From contig NC_092582.1 in assembly GCF_037975245.1 (NCBI RefSeq), positions 24,902,077 through 24,966,076 of the forward strand: 64,000 nt of DNA. Direction: 5' to 3'. How positions within the stretch are numbered: position 1 is the first letter of the stretch; each line of letters starts with the position of its first letter. The notes under the pieces were generated by a model, which made no database searches, was not told the origin of the DNA, and saw only the letters and a list, made by a program, of their open reading frames with translations. Below are positions 44,701 to 53,923 of the stretch, piece by piece. Position numbers and translations under genes: made by a program. Source of the DNA: Apostichopus japonicus. Taxonomy: Eukaryota; Echinodermata; Holothuroidea; Aspidochirotida; Stichopodidae.

Positions 44701-47579
44701 AATTTTGGATAAGAACTCTGAAACAAACAAAAATATGATTAATACACTTACATTGACCTTATGGAGGACAGGTTCTCTGCCATGTTTAAATGGCTGAATA
44801 ACCTGTGAATTTTGTCTCAGTGTTGCAGCTTCCAGGCTAAGTGCTGATGGCAGTGGTGGCAAGTTAGACTTGTCTAGTGGCGGCGTGGCATGTGGCCAGA
44901 AACGGTTGTTCAAACTCCATAAGTTTGGTGGACCAGCAAGAAATGCAGGATTTCTGGGTGAGAATTGTAAAAGTTATGCAATAAATAGATTTATTTTAGA
45001 AATTGTTTTGACTTGTATTATTAAACTGGGCAGATATTGGCCACTAATCATCAACCAAGGTGTGTATGCTGATAGGTACAGAGTGTGCTTATACAGTAAC
45101 AATATGTAAATCTAATTACTACAACAAAAGTTTTTCTAAAACATTACAGAATGCATTTTGCAAATGGTTTGTCTGAAGGAGGTGGCGGTGGTGACCAACG
45201 AAGGAATATTTTCCTCTGATCGACCGTAGAAGTATTTTCAGATGTTGTAGACAGTTAACAACCATTACTAGCAGTCCAGGTTGAATTTCTATACCACTTT
45301 TTCTTTCTTTTTTGAGAAAATGAGCCGTCAGAAACTGGATGCAAAATATTTGGATACTACAAAGTCATCAGTGTTGGTACCAGATATATACTAGAAAGGC
45401 TGATAATGGTCACCAGGTTTTAAAACTTCAACAATCATTTCATTGCCAGTGCTGTAAAACTAGTTAATATCCACACTGGAAAATTTCATCATCTATTTAT
45501 AACAAATCCATAATATTTTCTGGAGATTAATTCGGAAAACCAAAGTCTTCAGGAAAGTACTTTTCACATCTAGCATAAACTAGTGGCCAATACTGATGAT
45601 CAGTTTTAAGACATGGCAAATAACTGTTTCCACTTCCAGGTGGTTTTGTCTCCAGCAAACCTACATACTAATTTAAGGAGAGCATGTTTGCAATGTCAGC
45701 TGTCTGAAATCAATATCACCAGCATTACACTTTTTCCATTGAGTGGAATCAAGGAGTGTTAGCTCAGTGGTTAACGCCGGTGCCTTTCAATCATAAGGTC
45801 CTGAGTTTGAGTCACTCCAAGATTAATGTATGTCGTCCAGTTACAGAGTTGTTGACAATTAACAATTCATAATCATGGACGTTAAATATGAATCTAAGAG
45901 ACTGACTTCGGTCAGCTTGCGGCTTTGATAAGCCAATGATGGCTTCTTCGCGAGTTCCTGCTTGCAGGAGGATCTAAAATACATACACACATACTGCACA
46001 TACACAATTTGGGATATTGCATCATTTATGCAAAGCGTACTTACTTATGTGTAAAGAAAGAGTTATAATTGTAAAATCCGGCTGAGGGAGTGTTTCTTGG
46101 GGTGGACTTTGGGGTTGCTCTCGGTGGACAAGGAGATTGGATGGCTGCGGACCCTTTCCTGGTGGTGGATGTTGACGATGTTGGTGGAGCTGCTTCAAAG
46201 TCCTGATACTTCCGTGATGATGGCGGTGGAGGCTTTCTCACAGCTGGTGAAGCAGAAGTTTTTCCATCTATGGTAAATGAAAACCATTACAAGTGATGAG
46301 ATTTCTAACATTTCATATTAATAGAAAGTTGTTGAAGTATAGCGTTACAACTCCGTTGGCTAGGAATAAAAACCGGAGTTACTGTCAGCATAGTGTGTAC
46401 GGTAGAATAGCATGTCTATAAGGAACATATTATAAACATTTCATATATGTACAGTACTCTGGTCCAGGGTGAGAACCATGGTATCTGAAATAGAACAGCA
46501 TGTCTATGAGGTCAATATTATAAACATTTCATATACAGTACTCTGGTCCAGGGTGAGAACCACGGTATCTGAACTACAACACCATGTCTATGAGGAACAT
46601 ATTATAAACATTTCATATATGTACAGTACTCTGGTCCAGGCTGAGAACCATGGTATCTGAACTAGAACAGCATGTCTATGAGGTTAATATTATATACCTT
46701 TCATATAGAGTTCTCTTGTCCAGCATTATGAATCTTTATCTTTTAGGACTCACCTACAATCACCTTGTCCATAGGAAGGTTGTCAACGCATAAGAATGGT
46801 GCTGGCTGAGATGAGAAAATAGATAGACCAATTATAATGAAGAAGAATATGTACAATTTAGTATTGCACAGGGCATACTACATACAGTACATACATGCAC
46901 TTTCAAAGGCATGTTTGCTTTTTAAATAGCATACAATAGTGCTATGTTATGAGCTCATCTCATACTATTACAGGTTGCAATGAGGTTATACTCCCAAGCA
47001 CTAGGTCATCTGAAAACTTGAAATTATCAAGCTGCAGAAATATCTTACTAGGTAGTAAACTGCATATTTTACTGATTTTCACTTGTCTAATTCTATGTAG
47101 GCTAATCAATGTGTAGAAATTAATTTAGAGGATATACACAGGAAAGTATTGCAATGAAACTTACAATTTTTAAAAATTTATAGTGTGCTAAACATTTGTG
47201 CCAACATTGATGACCACACTAATTACTTAACATAATCACACTTAACTAGTTACATATACTTTACCTCATCACTCCTCCTTGCCCTTGCCCTGGACTGAAT
47301 GGTAGCTCTGTTGGCATTACTGTCTAAGTCTGTCTGAGAAAGACCCACATCATTTTGAGGCACCACCACAACTGAAGAAGGAACACCATTTGCTAAAGTT
47401 GAGCTGTCATTTTCCCTCATCGTTGTCTGGGTTAGTTGACTACCATTCAGCTTGCTATCGGTGTCTTCAAAGCTTTGTGCAGGAAATCCAACCACTGGCT
47501 CCCTCCATTTTACTGCAGTGGCAACTCCTTGAATTTGCTTGACATTAAGCCCCGGTGCAATTGTTACTGGTTCCATCAT
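29675..47579 (-). CDS. Large protein with C-terminal GGCT-fold domain, 14 exons
   Basis: Fourteen exons on the - strand join into 3498 coding bases (1165 aa). All junctions keep phase if exon 9 starts at 39804. Residues 1 to about 1000 are mostly low-complexity Ser/Pro/charged sequence with a Cys cluster near 843-855 (CSYCGQDIDECEC) that could bind zinc. Residues from about 1003 match the gamma-glutamylcyclotransferase/AIG2-like fold: VYFFAYGMEMNAARL, FQMQFNRRG, GGFPNIVHSPENSVEG, MALLDNAVG, GVAQYCVPAVLYIARD, GADLLSPLYQDHL. In active GGCT the first motif is FAYGSN and the catalytic Glu lies in LDxxEG. Here these read FAYGME and LDNAVG, so I infer a non-catalytic domain. No named orthologue is recognised. 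The last intron is made entirely of tandem exon-edge copies. Confidence 0.85.
29758..33686 (-). repeat. Array of about 51 copies of exon 14's acceptor and 5' edge
   Basis: Units are 79 bp (acceptor followed by AGCCATTG, about 13 copies) or 77 bp (acceptor followed by TCATTGTG, about 38 copies). On the - strand each reads ctccattgattcttttacag and then about 24 bases of exon 14, then intron sequence. The first 26 coding bases of exon 14 are identical to the long units. Blocks at 32011-32242 and 32858-33088 repeat the same variant series about 847 bp apart, so multi-unit blocks have been duplicated. Confidence 0.96.
33689..34648 (-). repeat. Seven copies of exon 13's 3' half with splice donor
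   Basis: Unit 132-134 bp. On the - strand each carries the last 86-89 bases of exon 13 (MEPDKLGVAQYCVPAVLYIA region), the donor gtaagt and 46 bases of intron. Donors lie at about 33759, 33891, 34025, 34159, 34291, 34424 and 34559, the last being the real exon's. One copy near 34370 has a stop (ATT TAA). The array meets the acceptor array with only two bases between them. Confidence 0.96.
34560..34683 (-). CDS. GGCT-like gene exon 13
   Basis: The acceptor cctctttttcag is followed by FCIKVVLPVWMINCMEPDKL and then GVAQYCVPAVLYIARDTWVHS plus one base; the donor is gtaagt. This is the strand after the GGCT core that ends in the conserved VPxxxYIA segment. Its last 89 bases plus donor recur six more times in the intron that follows. 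Confidence 0.88.
35618..35745 (-). CDS. GGCT-like gene exon 12, GGCT core
   Basis: It encodes (G)MELSAGGFPNIVHSPENSV and then EGCIYCLSLEQMALLDNAVGCPK; the donor is gtaagt. It aligns without gaps to the GGCT core in which GGxA-xIxxSPGDxVWG is followed by LDEQEGV. The catalytic Glu position of that motif is Val in LDNAVG. Confidence 0.9.
36172..36377 (-). CDS. GGCT-like gene exon 11, start of GGCT fold
   Basis: The acceptor tcattgttacag is followed by HDRSGAEQGLMIPPMGFKVN and then VYFFAYGMEMNAARL and MWGILYGFQMQFNRR; the donor is gtgagt. The FxAYG loop and the FNRRG strand are hallmarks of the GGCT/AIG2-like fold. The usual Ser-Asn after FAYG, which binds substrate in active enzymes, is Met-Glu. 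Confidence 0.88.
37214..37255 (-). CDS. GGCT-like gene exon 10 (42 bases)
   Basis: Between tatctctacag and gtaagt it encodes DVDNMTIVASTKP with partial codons on each side, matching the phase of exons 9 and 11. It links the disordered region to the GGCT domain. Confidence 0.8.
37775..37998. repeat. Minisatellite, about 9 copies of 25 bp
   Basis: Units of ggtaaacaaaaacatggatg with gtagt or tttgt variants, in the intron between exons 9 and 10. It creates three spurious Phe/His-rich ORFs on the - strand. Confidence 0.92.
38210..39804 (-). CDS. GGCT-like gene exon 9, large disordered exon with Cys cluster
   Basis: About 1.6 kb of open frame, far longer than any other exon here. It is rich in Ser, Asp, Glu, Gly, Asn and Lys, with an acidic run (KSKSRDDDDKDGGDGDG) and, near its end, CSYCGQDIDECEC, whose C-x2-C and C-x-C pattern could bind zinc. 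It ends MKSALNSPA plus two bases before gtaatt. The strongest-looking acceptor (ttttacatcttacag, start 39829) does not match the phase of exon 8. The acceptor ttgattcccaacag at 39804 does, so the start is uncertain by 25 bases, or a microexon lies between. Confidence 0.85.
40089..40206 (-). CDS. GGCT-like gene exon 8
   Basis: It encodes VLLNDHVPDKTKDLTDRYIS and then RMNLTSYSQLTFYKVFEAK; the donor is gtaagt, phase 0. The acceptor is ataacagag; of three overlapping AGs only this one fits exon 7. Tyr/Leu-rich and probably folded; no family recognised. Confidence 0.75.
41196..41379 (-). CDS. GGCT-like gene exon 7
   Basis: The acceptor ttaattctgtag is followed by (E)GTTRSYTPSQSRLLQRKRE and then LLNMLPPDIFQTRPQ, ending DETRYNDLESDLG; the donor is gtaggt. 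The basic RLLQRKRELLNML helix is the clearest structured segment of the N-terminal half. Phase is 1 in and 2 out. Confidence 0.82.
41890..42640 (+). mobile_element. 3' fragment of a non-LTR retrotransposon (LINE)
   Basis: Reads LQWRVIFQIPFKSLRETKLQ and YFQFRFLHRILGTNHLL, the conserved tail after the reverse transcriptase of L1/Tx1-like LINEs. The Cys/His knuckle that follows continues in another frame (FCGLREETIELLFWECKII), so a frameshift in the T-run near 42155 has broken it. An A-rich tail ends near 42635. Antisense to the host gene in intron 6. Confidence 0.75.
42675..42850. repeat. (AAT)n/(ATT)n simple sequence
   Basis: Imperfect AAT/ATT repeats just upstream of the donor side of exon 6. 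Confidence 0.9.
42864..42931 (-). CDS. GGCT-like gene exon 6
   Basis: Sixty-eight bases encode LQPLHTFKMDGPAIEKCQGI and QP with one base on each side. The acceptor acacaaaacaag is weak, but it follows a T-rich tract and is the only nearby AG giving the phase that exon 5 needs. The donor is gtcaga. Weaker than its neighbours. Confidence 0.65.
43410..43540 (-). CDS. GGCT-like gene exon 5
   Basis: Between ctttcttctcag and gtaagt it encodes ERASSPSFEMKAQTVKAIHD and then VTRQISKQSSTTSVKPSGRLLKG plus two bases. The middle looks helical. A 35-bp minisatellite starts about 55 bp upstream of its acceptor. Confidence 0.82.
43598..43982. repeat. Minisatellite, about 11 copies of 35 bp
   Basis: Unit aaacaggaagggatcgggtg followed by atccttgtcaaaggt, differing at a few fixed positions (cgg/ctg/ccg; aaag/atat). 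It lies about 55 bp upstream of exon 5 of the GGCT-like gene. Confidence 0.94.
44752..44953 (-). CDS. GGCT-like gene exon 4
   Basis: The acceptor ttctcacccag is followed by one base completing Lys, then NPAFLAGPPNLWSLNNRFWP and onward to REPVLHKVN; the donor is gtaagt, phase 0. Its Trp/Phe content is higher than in the flanking exons, so this may be a short conserved motif region. Confidence 0.82.
45753..45996 (+). mobile_element. tRNA-derived SINE
   Basis: Its first 66 bases are tRNA-like: a stem ggagtg/cactcc, a box A-like ttagctcagtggttaacg and a box B-like gagtttgagtc. The anticodon stem cctt/aagg has an 8-base loop, so it is not a working tRNA. The unrelated body contains cttcttcgcgagttcctgc, and an A/T-rich acatacaca tail ends it. 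Inserted in an intron of the GGCT-like gene. Confidence 0.72.
46045..46267 (-). CDS. GGCT-like gene exon 3, proline-rich
   Basis: The acceptor tttaccatag is followed by DGKTSASPAVRKPPPPSSRK and continues with Ser/Thr/Pro-rich sequence to YNSFFTH plus two bases; the donor is gtaagt. The PPPP stretch could be an SH3/WW-type ligand (inference). Phase is 1 in and 2 out, consistent with exons 2 and 4. Confidence 0.8.
46409..46720. repeat. Four copies of about 85 bp
   Basis: Units hold gcatgtctatgaggaacata, acatttcatatatgtacagt and actctggtccagggtgagaa; some are shortened. In the intron between exons 2 and 3. Confidence 0.9.
46754..46805 (-). CDS. GGCT-like gene exon 2
   Basis: Fifty-two bases between ctcatctcag and gtgagt encode PAPFLCVDNLPMDKVIV plus one base. 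The phase matches both neighbours (0 in, 1 out). No domain is recognised. Confidence 0.78.
47265..47579 (-). CDS. GGCT-like gene exon 1 (start codon)
   Basis: It opens with ATGATG (MMEPVTIAPGLNVKQIQG) and runs 105 codons to SRARARRSDE, then the donor gtaaag, phase 0. The sequence is Ser/Thr/Asn-rich with no known domain. A cttgacag just upstream could be the acceptor of a 5' UTR exon, so the transcript may start farther up. The first of the two Met codons is chosen by default. Confidence 0.8.
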
Positions 47580-50567
47580 GAAACTACTGTCAAGGTGGCG
47601 AAACTATCCTAACTTGGATTTCATTGTTACTTAGGTTCTGGCACCCACAATCTTGTCTTCAGGTACTATATTGTACTATGATTAAGGTCTGTGCATTAAG
47701 CCTCAAGCATGACACTATGAGTTTGACAGCTCACGTGCAAGTTAGACTAGGCTGTACAGTAGGTGTGACTGTGAAAACCACCAATTAGATTTGGCATAGG
47801 ACTCTAGGCTAGGCCCTAGTCTGATGAAACTGAGTGAATAGTTACCGGGACCGTTTAAGACCGACAGTTAGTCCTGCTAGTGTTAGACTTGTTCGTTGTT
47901 CGACTCAATCTTACTTCTTGTTCTTAGCTAGGCCTACAGTTGGCTTACCACTGGTCCTGGGCTTTGCCTTGTACCACTTACTCCGTCAACCGTTACTGCA
48001 GGCTAACATGGCCACTAGGGAGTAACGTTAGTCCATGCTAACGTTGTACAAATAATATTAATACTAGAACCTATCCATGGCATTACTGTCTATTGGCATT
48101 CTTGGGATGATTTCAATGCTCGAAACTTAACAACTAACGTCCGATTCTGCATGTGTATATCTTCCGTTGCATCTACCATATGATTCCGCAGTCGTTAATG
48201 TAAATATGTGGTTACATTTCCTACTAAGGAGTAGGCTACTACGGCTTGATCCCTTTCATTTTGCCCGTCATCTGTACCGTAGCAATGTATAGTACTTAGT
48301 AGTAGGTTGAAGATCGTCGTACAAGTACATGCATTAGTGATGTGAGAAGTAATACACACGTTAGATTGTTCGTGGATAGTGGGAAAAGTATAGAGCAAGT
48401 ATTCGGTAACCGGCGGAATAATTCGAACGAGTCCAAAATGTTAACGTAATATTGTAAAGTTACACTGGAAAAGGGTTTAAAATAGAATTAATTATGTTAC
48501 AAAATTTCGAGAAAAGTAATCACCTAAGCGTTATCATTTGGATGACAGAAAGCTTTTGACCTAACATTTGGACATAATTTAGTAAGTGGAGTAACACCTT
48601 AGCAACGGTTACTATAAGACGCTGCGAAAAAGTTTCATATTACTATAGTGCACCACCTGCTTCTGGGACGTCCGTCTGGAAAGGGGTCCCAGACACTGTT
48701 AAAGGTATTATATATCATTGAACGCGGATCAATAAGGACGCTTTGTTTGTTTTCCTTTTGTAATGTAATTGTATTTTCCACTCCAATGCAGTTGATAAAC
48801 ACGGTTATTTGCTTGCAACATGACCAGACGATTAACATCATACAGATCAATAGTGCAGAAATATATACATGAAGTCTCGAGAAGGCCAGACAATTGGGAC
48901 GTTCTTGATTAATCCTTGAAACCTGATAATTTTTTGAATGCTTCTTTGGCCGTCAACATGTGTTTAAAATTTCATGAAAACTGTTTCGTACAAGTGTTAT
49001 TATCCTCTGTGAAAAAGATTAATTATTAAGAACAAACACATTTTCAGCTGAATTGCCGTGACGGTATTATTCACACTACATTTACAAACTTACCACCAAA
49101 GTTGGAAAATTTTCCCAGCATTTTTGTAAAGCAATCATGAACTTCAGCACGGGGCTTTTCCTTAAATTAAGCAAAACACAAGAATTAACTTTCTCCCATC
49201 ATGATACTTATAGGGAAAGAGAATTATTCAAAACTGAAGTTTCTTTTATCAGGACAATACAGGTAAAAGCCTGCGTTCACATTTTTACACTCATTTTGGT
49301 CCACTCAATTGGTCCAACGGGGTCCAAAATGCTAGAGAATAGGCGTATTAAGGAATTTAGGAACCATAGGAAAAGTGAAGTAACAAAATTTCGATGCGGA
49401 GGTTAAAGAGGGCTCCCTATGAGAATTTTAATTTTGTAGATACTACAAGGGGCCTAAATTTGATTTTGAAAGTTCACGTCGTACCTTCCAATTTGTAATT
49501 ATTTTTCCGTCATATATTATGTTATATTGAAATTTTACTCTTTTTATCTCCACATTCTTTTCGTATTTTGGATTTTAATATCGAAATTTCGAAACACCTG
49601 CTTTTATTATTTTCATTTCGAATTGCCATCTTGAGATCGCAACTATATTCGATTAAAAACCGATTTGTTGTTTTAGTAAATTTCTACCATATTCATATCA
49701 TATTACAACTTAAAATTCAAAATTCTGATTTTTCGATTTAAAACTGGACTTAGGAGGAACGTTCTGATATCGAAGTTTGGAATGGTCTTTGTGAAATAAC
49801 AATGTCAAATGCAAGTGATGAATGTTTCGTCTGAAATTGTCCACTTTATTTGCGAATTAGATCGCCGCAGCGATTTATATAGAAACCGATTCGCGAGATA
49901 TAAAACTGTAACAGCGCCATCGATATTGAAATTGCACGGAAAGTTACCGATTGTGTAAAAAGAGCGCATTAATTAAAAGCGCCTACTAAATGATCGTTTC
50001 CACTTAGTGAATTTCATATTCTGCACACATTATTTGATTGCAACATTCTTCAAAATTATTAACATAATTATCAGGAAATTAAAAAGTGAATGACATCATA
50101 GCGTTTGAGTAAAAAATGTCAACGTTTTATTTTACTTCAAATGATGTTATCCACGGAAGCAGTGGGAAGTGGAAGATATTGGTAATCTGAATCAACTTAA
50201 TTCTATATTGAAGGAACAATACTTAAAGATACAATAATTGCTACAAAATTGCCTCAAAGCTAAATTTTTTCCCAAAAATGTTAGTGCGATGACTTAAACT
50301 ATTGAAGACGAATTTTAATATCAATCTGCGATGCTTCCTTCTGATTCACATCATATAGACCTTATAAAATTTGAAGTAAATTTCATCAAATTTAGTTTTG
50401 CACAGCATGTTAAGGTCACAGGATAATTAATCAATCTCTTCACAACACTGCGTTGATCTCAACGTCTTTGTCAAATACTTAAATAGTCAGAAGGGAAATA
50501 TATTGAGGTGACTTGGGTGTTTCCTTCAACCACTCAGTTGCGCCGAAGTGGATTAAGCTTGATGTTT
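47580..50567. other. Divergent intergenic region
   Basis: Between the start codon of the GGCT-like gene (- strand) and the WDR31-like gene (+ strand). Promoters of both must lie between here and 53862, but I see no dependable core-promoter motif. 49420-50100 is notably AT-rich. Confidence 0.45.
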
Positions 50568-50569
50568 TA

Positions 50570-50845
50570 CCCAGCAAACACAAAAACGTTTTTAACACGT
50601 TAATAAAACGTTTCGTATTTTGTTTTGATAGCGTTATTTGTGGTGTAATAAATATGTCACGAAAACGTTTTCAGGTTATTATTTCAAAACATTTTTCGTT
50701 AAAACATTAATATAACATTAATATAACGTAAATATCTCATAAAAACGTTATGCCGATGTTTTTATTACACCACATTTAACGTTATAAAAACATATTTTAG
50801 AGGCTCTTTTAAAAAATGTTATGATAACGTTTTTTGTTTGCTGGG
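50570..50845. mobile_element. Miniature inverted-repeat element flanked by TA
   Basis: The ends are CCCAGCAAACACAAAAACGT and, inverted, CCCAGCAAACAAAAAACGT, with TA on both sides as a likely target duplication. The interior repeats AACGTT motifs. No ORF of its own. CCCAGCAAAC ends are common in animal MITEs; the superfamily is uncertain. Confidence 0.8.
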
Positions 50846-52189
50846 TAGCTGCACTGATTGAGCCCTAGTGGGTCTAATTGAAGAAGGTTTAATGGAAGTC
50901 GCGGCATGTCGCTCGATGTAGGCTACGTCTCAGCGGACCTTTCTTGCCGTTAGCTTTGCGAGCGCAAATTTACTTGCCCTACCCGGTGACCAAATAAAAA
51001 ATCACTCTGCTACTATCCCTTTTCGTTTAGGCCAGTATAAATAGTTCAGGATGGTAACAGAAAAGAAAGCTTCTATTGGTCGCTTTCAAACGCACAATTG
51101 AACAATGTTTTCCAACAATACTAAACCCCGGCCATGAACCTTATCAGCCACTTGTTTTCGCAAACTTATTGCATTTATGATTGAAGAGCACACGTCCGGA
51201 ACATTCGATATATTTTCCTTACCTTATCCATGAGGTTTCTCATTCGTATGCAACTCATGACATCCGTCCGAACATGCAACTTAACACTTATTCAGTACGA
51301 AACATGCTGACGAGAGCAGCGCCCTTTGCAGTAATCAATTACATTCTTCCAAACTTTGCGTTCGACATACTAGATGATCCCAAGACTATCACTGGGAGGA
51401 TGAAATAATACCGTTGTGCTGCCTCGTTAAACTTGAAAGAAAAAATTCCGCGAACCAGTGAAGTAAATGTATTAATTCTCATTTCAGTGTGGAATTGTGG
51501 TGTTTTGTAAATATAGTTTGCCAGTTTGGTACTTTTCGAAGCATTGAGAGGGATCATATAGCTCTTAGGGGCTTATTTTTTGCATTCGTTTTTACAAGGA
51601 AGTTTTTCTACGAAGAACTTTCGGAAACCGGTGTAAGTGCCTGACCTGGGAATTGCGGTTGTACGCTAGCTTATTATTGTAGACCTAGGCCTAGGTCTAG
51701 GCTACGCATAGGTCAAAGTTAGGCTAGAACCTAACCCTCAGTCACATTAACACATTGTGCGCACCTGAGAATTTCAACTTGGAAAACTCATTGTAATGTA
51801 ATATAATATTTTGTCAATAGCATATACCATAACGCACGCCTACATTTAGGAAGTCTTCATTAAAGTGAGCATGTATGGCTACAGATAATATTAATAAATT
51901 AAAATTTAGTGTAGCATATATAGGCCTAACTACTCACTACTCAGTACTACTGTAGTACCAGCCCAAATTACAAGACATATTAGACATAGAGACATTAGAC
52001 ATATGCAAACAATACCTACATAAAAAATATCACATTTCAAATTCAGCCTTTTGTGCTTAGGAAGTTAAATGGTTAAGTATGTGTAGTTGGTTTAGTATGC
52101 AGCCACACCGTGGCTATACAGTAGTTGTATGCATTTTCAACCAAATAAACTGGATACATATCTCGGGGAAATTGTGCACCTCGGAGTAG

Positions 52190-53157
52190 CTGCAGAATAC
52201 CCCGTGGTTTTTCTGATATCCTTTTTGGTGAAAACAAGATACACGGTACGCAGTCGTAAGTTATATAGAGGGCGTGAGAGTTATTTTGTTTTTTTTGAAA
52301 TGTTCCAGTACAGTCCATAGCGCTGGACTTAATCATTTCTCTTCACGTTATAATTGTACGGAATTTAAGTCCTTTGCTTTAATTGAGGCCGTTTTAGAAA
52401 TATCGGATTTCAAATGATTCCTGATGTAGTTTATTTTAATATGTCTTTGATTTGGCTACGTGGTACTTGGACAGAGTATTTTCCGGTGGGGTAATTTAAA
52501 AGTATTTACCTATGTGGTCCGATTAGATTTAAAGTTGCTTTTGATTTGGCTACGTGGTTCCTGGTACGTGGAGCGTATTAATTTTTTGGATAGCTACGTG
52601 GTACGTGGTGACCACTGATCTACACAGTGGTCGTTACTGTTATTATCGCACACAAGGGAATATGACATGTTTTATAAATGGCTACGTGGTACGCGGTTGG
52701 AATGTAAATTTTTTATTGATGGCTACGCGGTACGTAGTGAAATCAGAGTTAATGTAAATCATGTGGTACGCGGTACGTCGTGACTGTTTTTAATTGTACA
52801 CAATGGAAGTATAATATGTTTAATAAATGGCTACGTGGTACGTGGTTGATCTAAAAAAAAATTAATTGATGGCTACGCGGTACGTAGTAAAGTTACGATC
52901 ACTGTGGACCAATTGTTGGGAAAACTGATCAACATGCGAATGAAATTTGAGCAAAAAACATTATTTTTTCGAAGTATAAAGAACAAAACATATCCCAGTG
53001 AACTATTGGGTTTACGCTTTAAGGAAAGGTTTTAATTGAAGTTTATAAATTTTCTATGAAGGTCTGTGTACCGCGTAGGCTATCTATAAATATTTTTCCA
53101 CTGCGTACCTCGTAGCCTATCTATAAAAATATTTTAAAGTAGCGGGGTATTCTGCAG
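52190..53157. mobile_element. Foldback-like element with GCTACGTGGTACG repeats
   Basis: Bounded by a perfect 15-bp inverted pair (ctgcagaataccccg at 52190 and its complement ending 53157). Inside are about eight copies of GCTACG(T/C)GGTACG on the + strand (52457-52885) and two inverted copies at about 53071-53116. Multiple subterminal repeats of this sort are typical transposase-binding sites of DNA transposons (inference). Confidence 0.55.
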
Positions 53158-53862
53158 TTTAGCCTACACCTCTCTGATTTCTGTTTCAAGAAACTATATT
53201 ATATTTGTACCCAAATTCCCAAACAAGAACACAGATACATGTGGATCCCATTGAGTTTAAGTCTCTCTTCAATGTTTTGAAGATGGCGATTTCCGCTTAA
53301 GCAGATGCACCCAGCTGCTGTAACCTAACTTTGTCATAGTGTAAAGCTGGCCTAAAAACTACTTCCCACATACCTTATAAGGCATAGTACAGTATATAAG
53401 GCTATTAATTGGCCTATGTTGCCAGTGATAGCTTGCATGGTATATAGTGTACAGTAGTATCATTTATGAGTAGTGAAACCTCAAGTCTCAGAAAGACTCA
53501 GATTACAAACCAGACCAGCAACTTCCACAAATGTCAATCCATGTAGGCATTAATTACATCGTTATATAGTCATATGATTGATGAATTTTGTATACATGCC
53601 TCTACTGTAGCACTTCATAGCTGCACATGAACAACTAAACAGATATCTGTGTCTCATGCTCGGACTGTGTGGCAGTGATGATAACCTTAGACTTTACTTT
53701 GCATACAAACTGCATTTAACAAAGTATAGTGTGCCACATTTTGTGCACTAGGTTTTATATGCTCAACCATGTATACAAATTGGAAGTACTAGACATTAGT
53801 CACATGACCCTTCTTTCTTTTTCTTTTCCTAAACTCAATTTACTTTTGCTTCTTCCACACAG

Positions 53863-53923
53863 AAATGGGTAAAAGACAGAGTCGCCTAAAGTCAAATAAC
53901 AGGGGGATACATCAACAGTATGG
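53863..53923 (+). CDS. WDR31: WDR31-like gene, first coding exon
   Basis: The acceptor tgcttcttccacacag is followed by AA and ATG at 53865, then MGKRQSRLKSNNRGIHQQYG with the last codon split; the donor is gtaagt. The start MGK-QS-LK resembles vertebrate WDR31 (MGKLQSKLK). Gly2 and the Ser at position 6 fit an N-myristoylation signal (inference). An untranslated exon must lie upstream because the ATG sits right after an acceptor. WDR31 is linked to cilia in the literature as I recall it; nothing in the window tests that. Confidence 0.68.

Noticed and set aside
45753-45818. Functional tRNA gene
   Set aside because: The anticodon loop has eight bases and a SINE body follows directly, so it is a SINE head.
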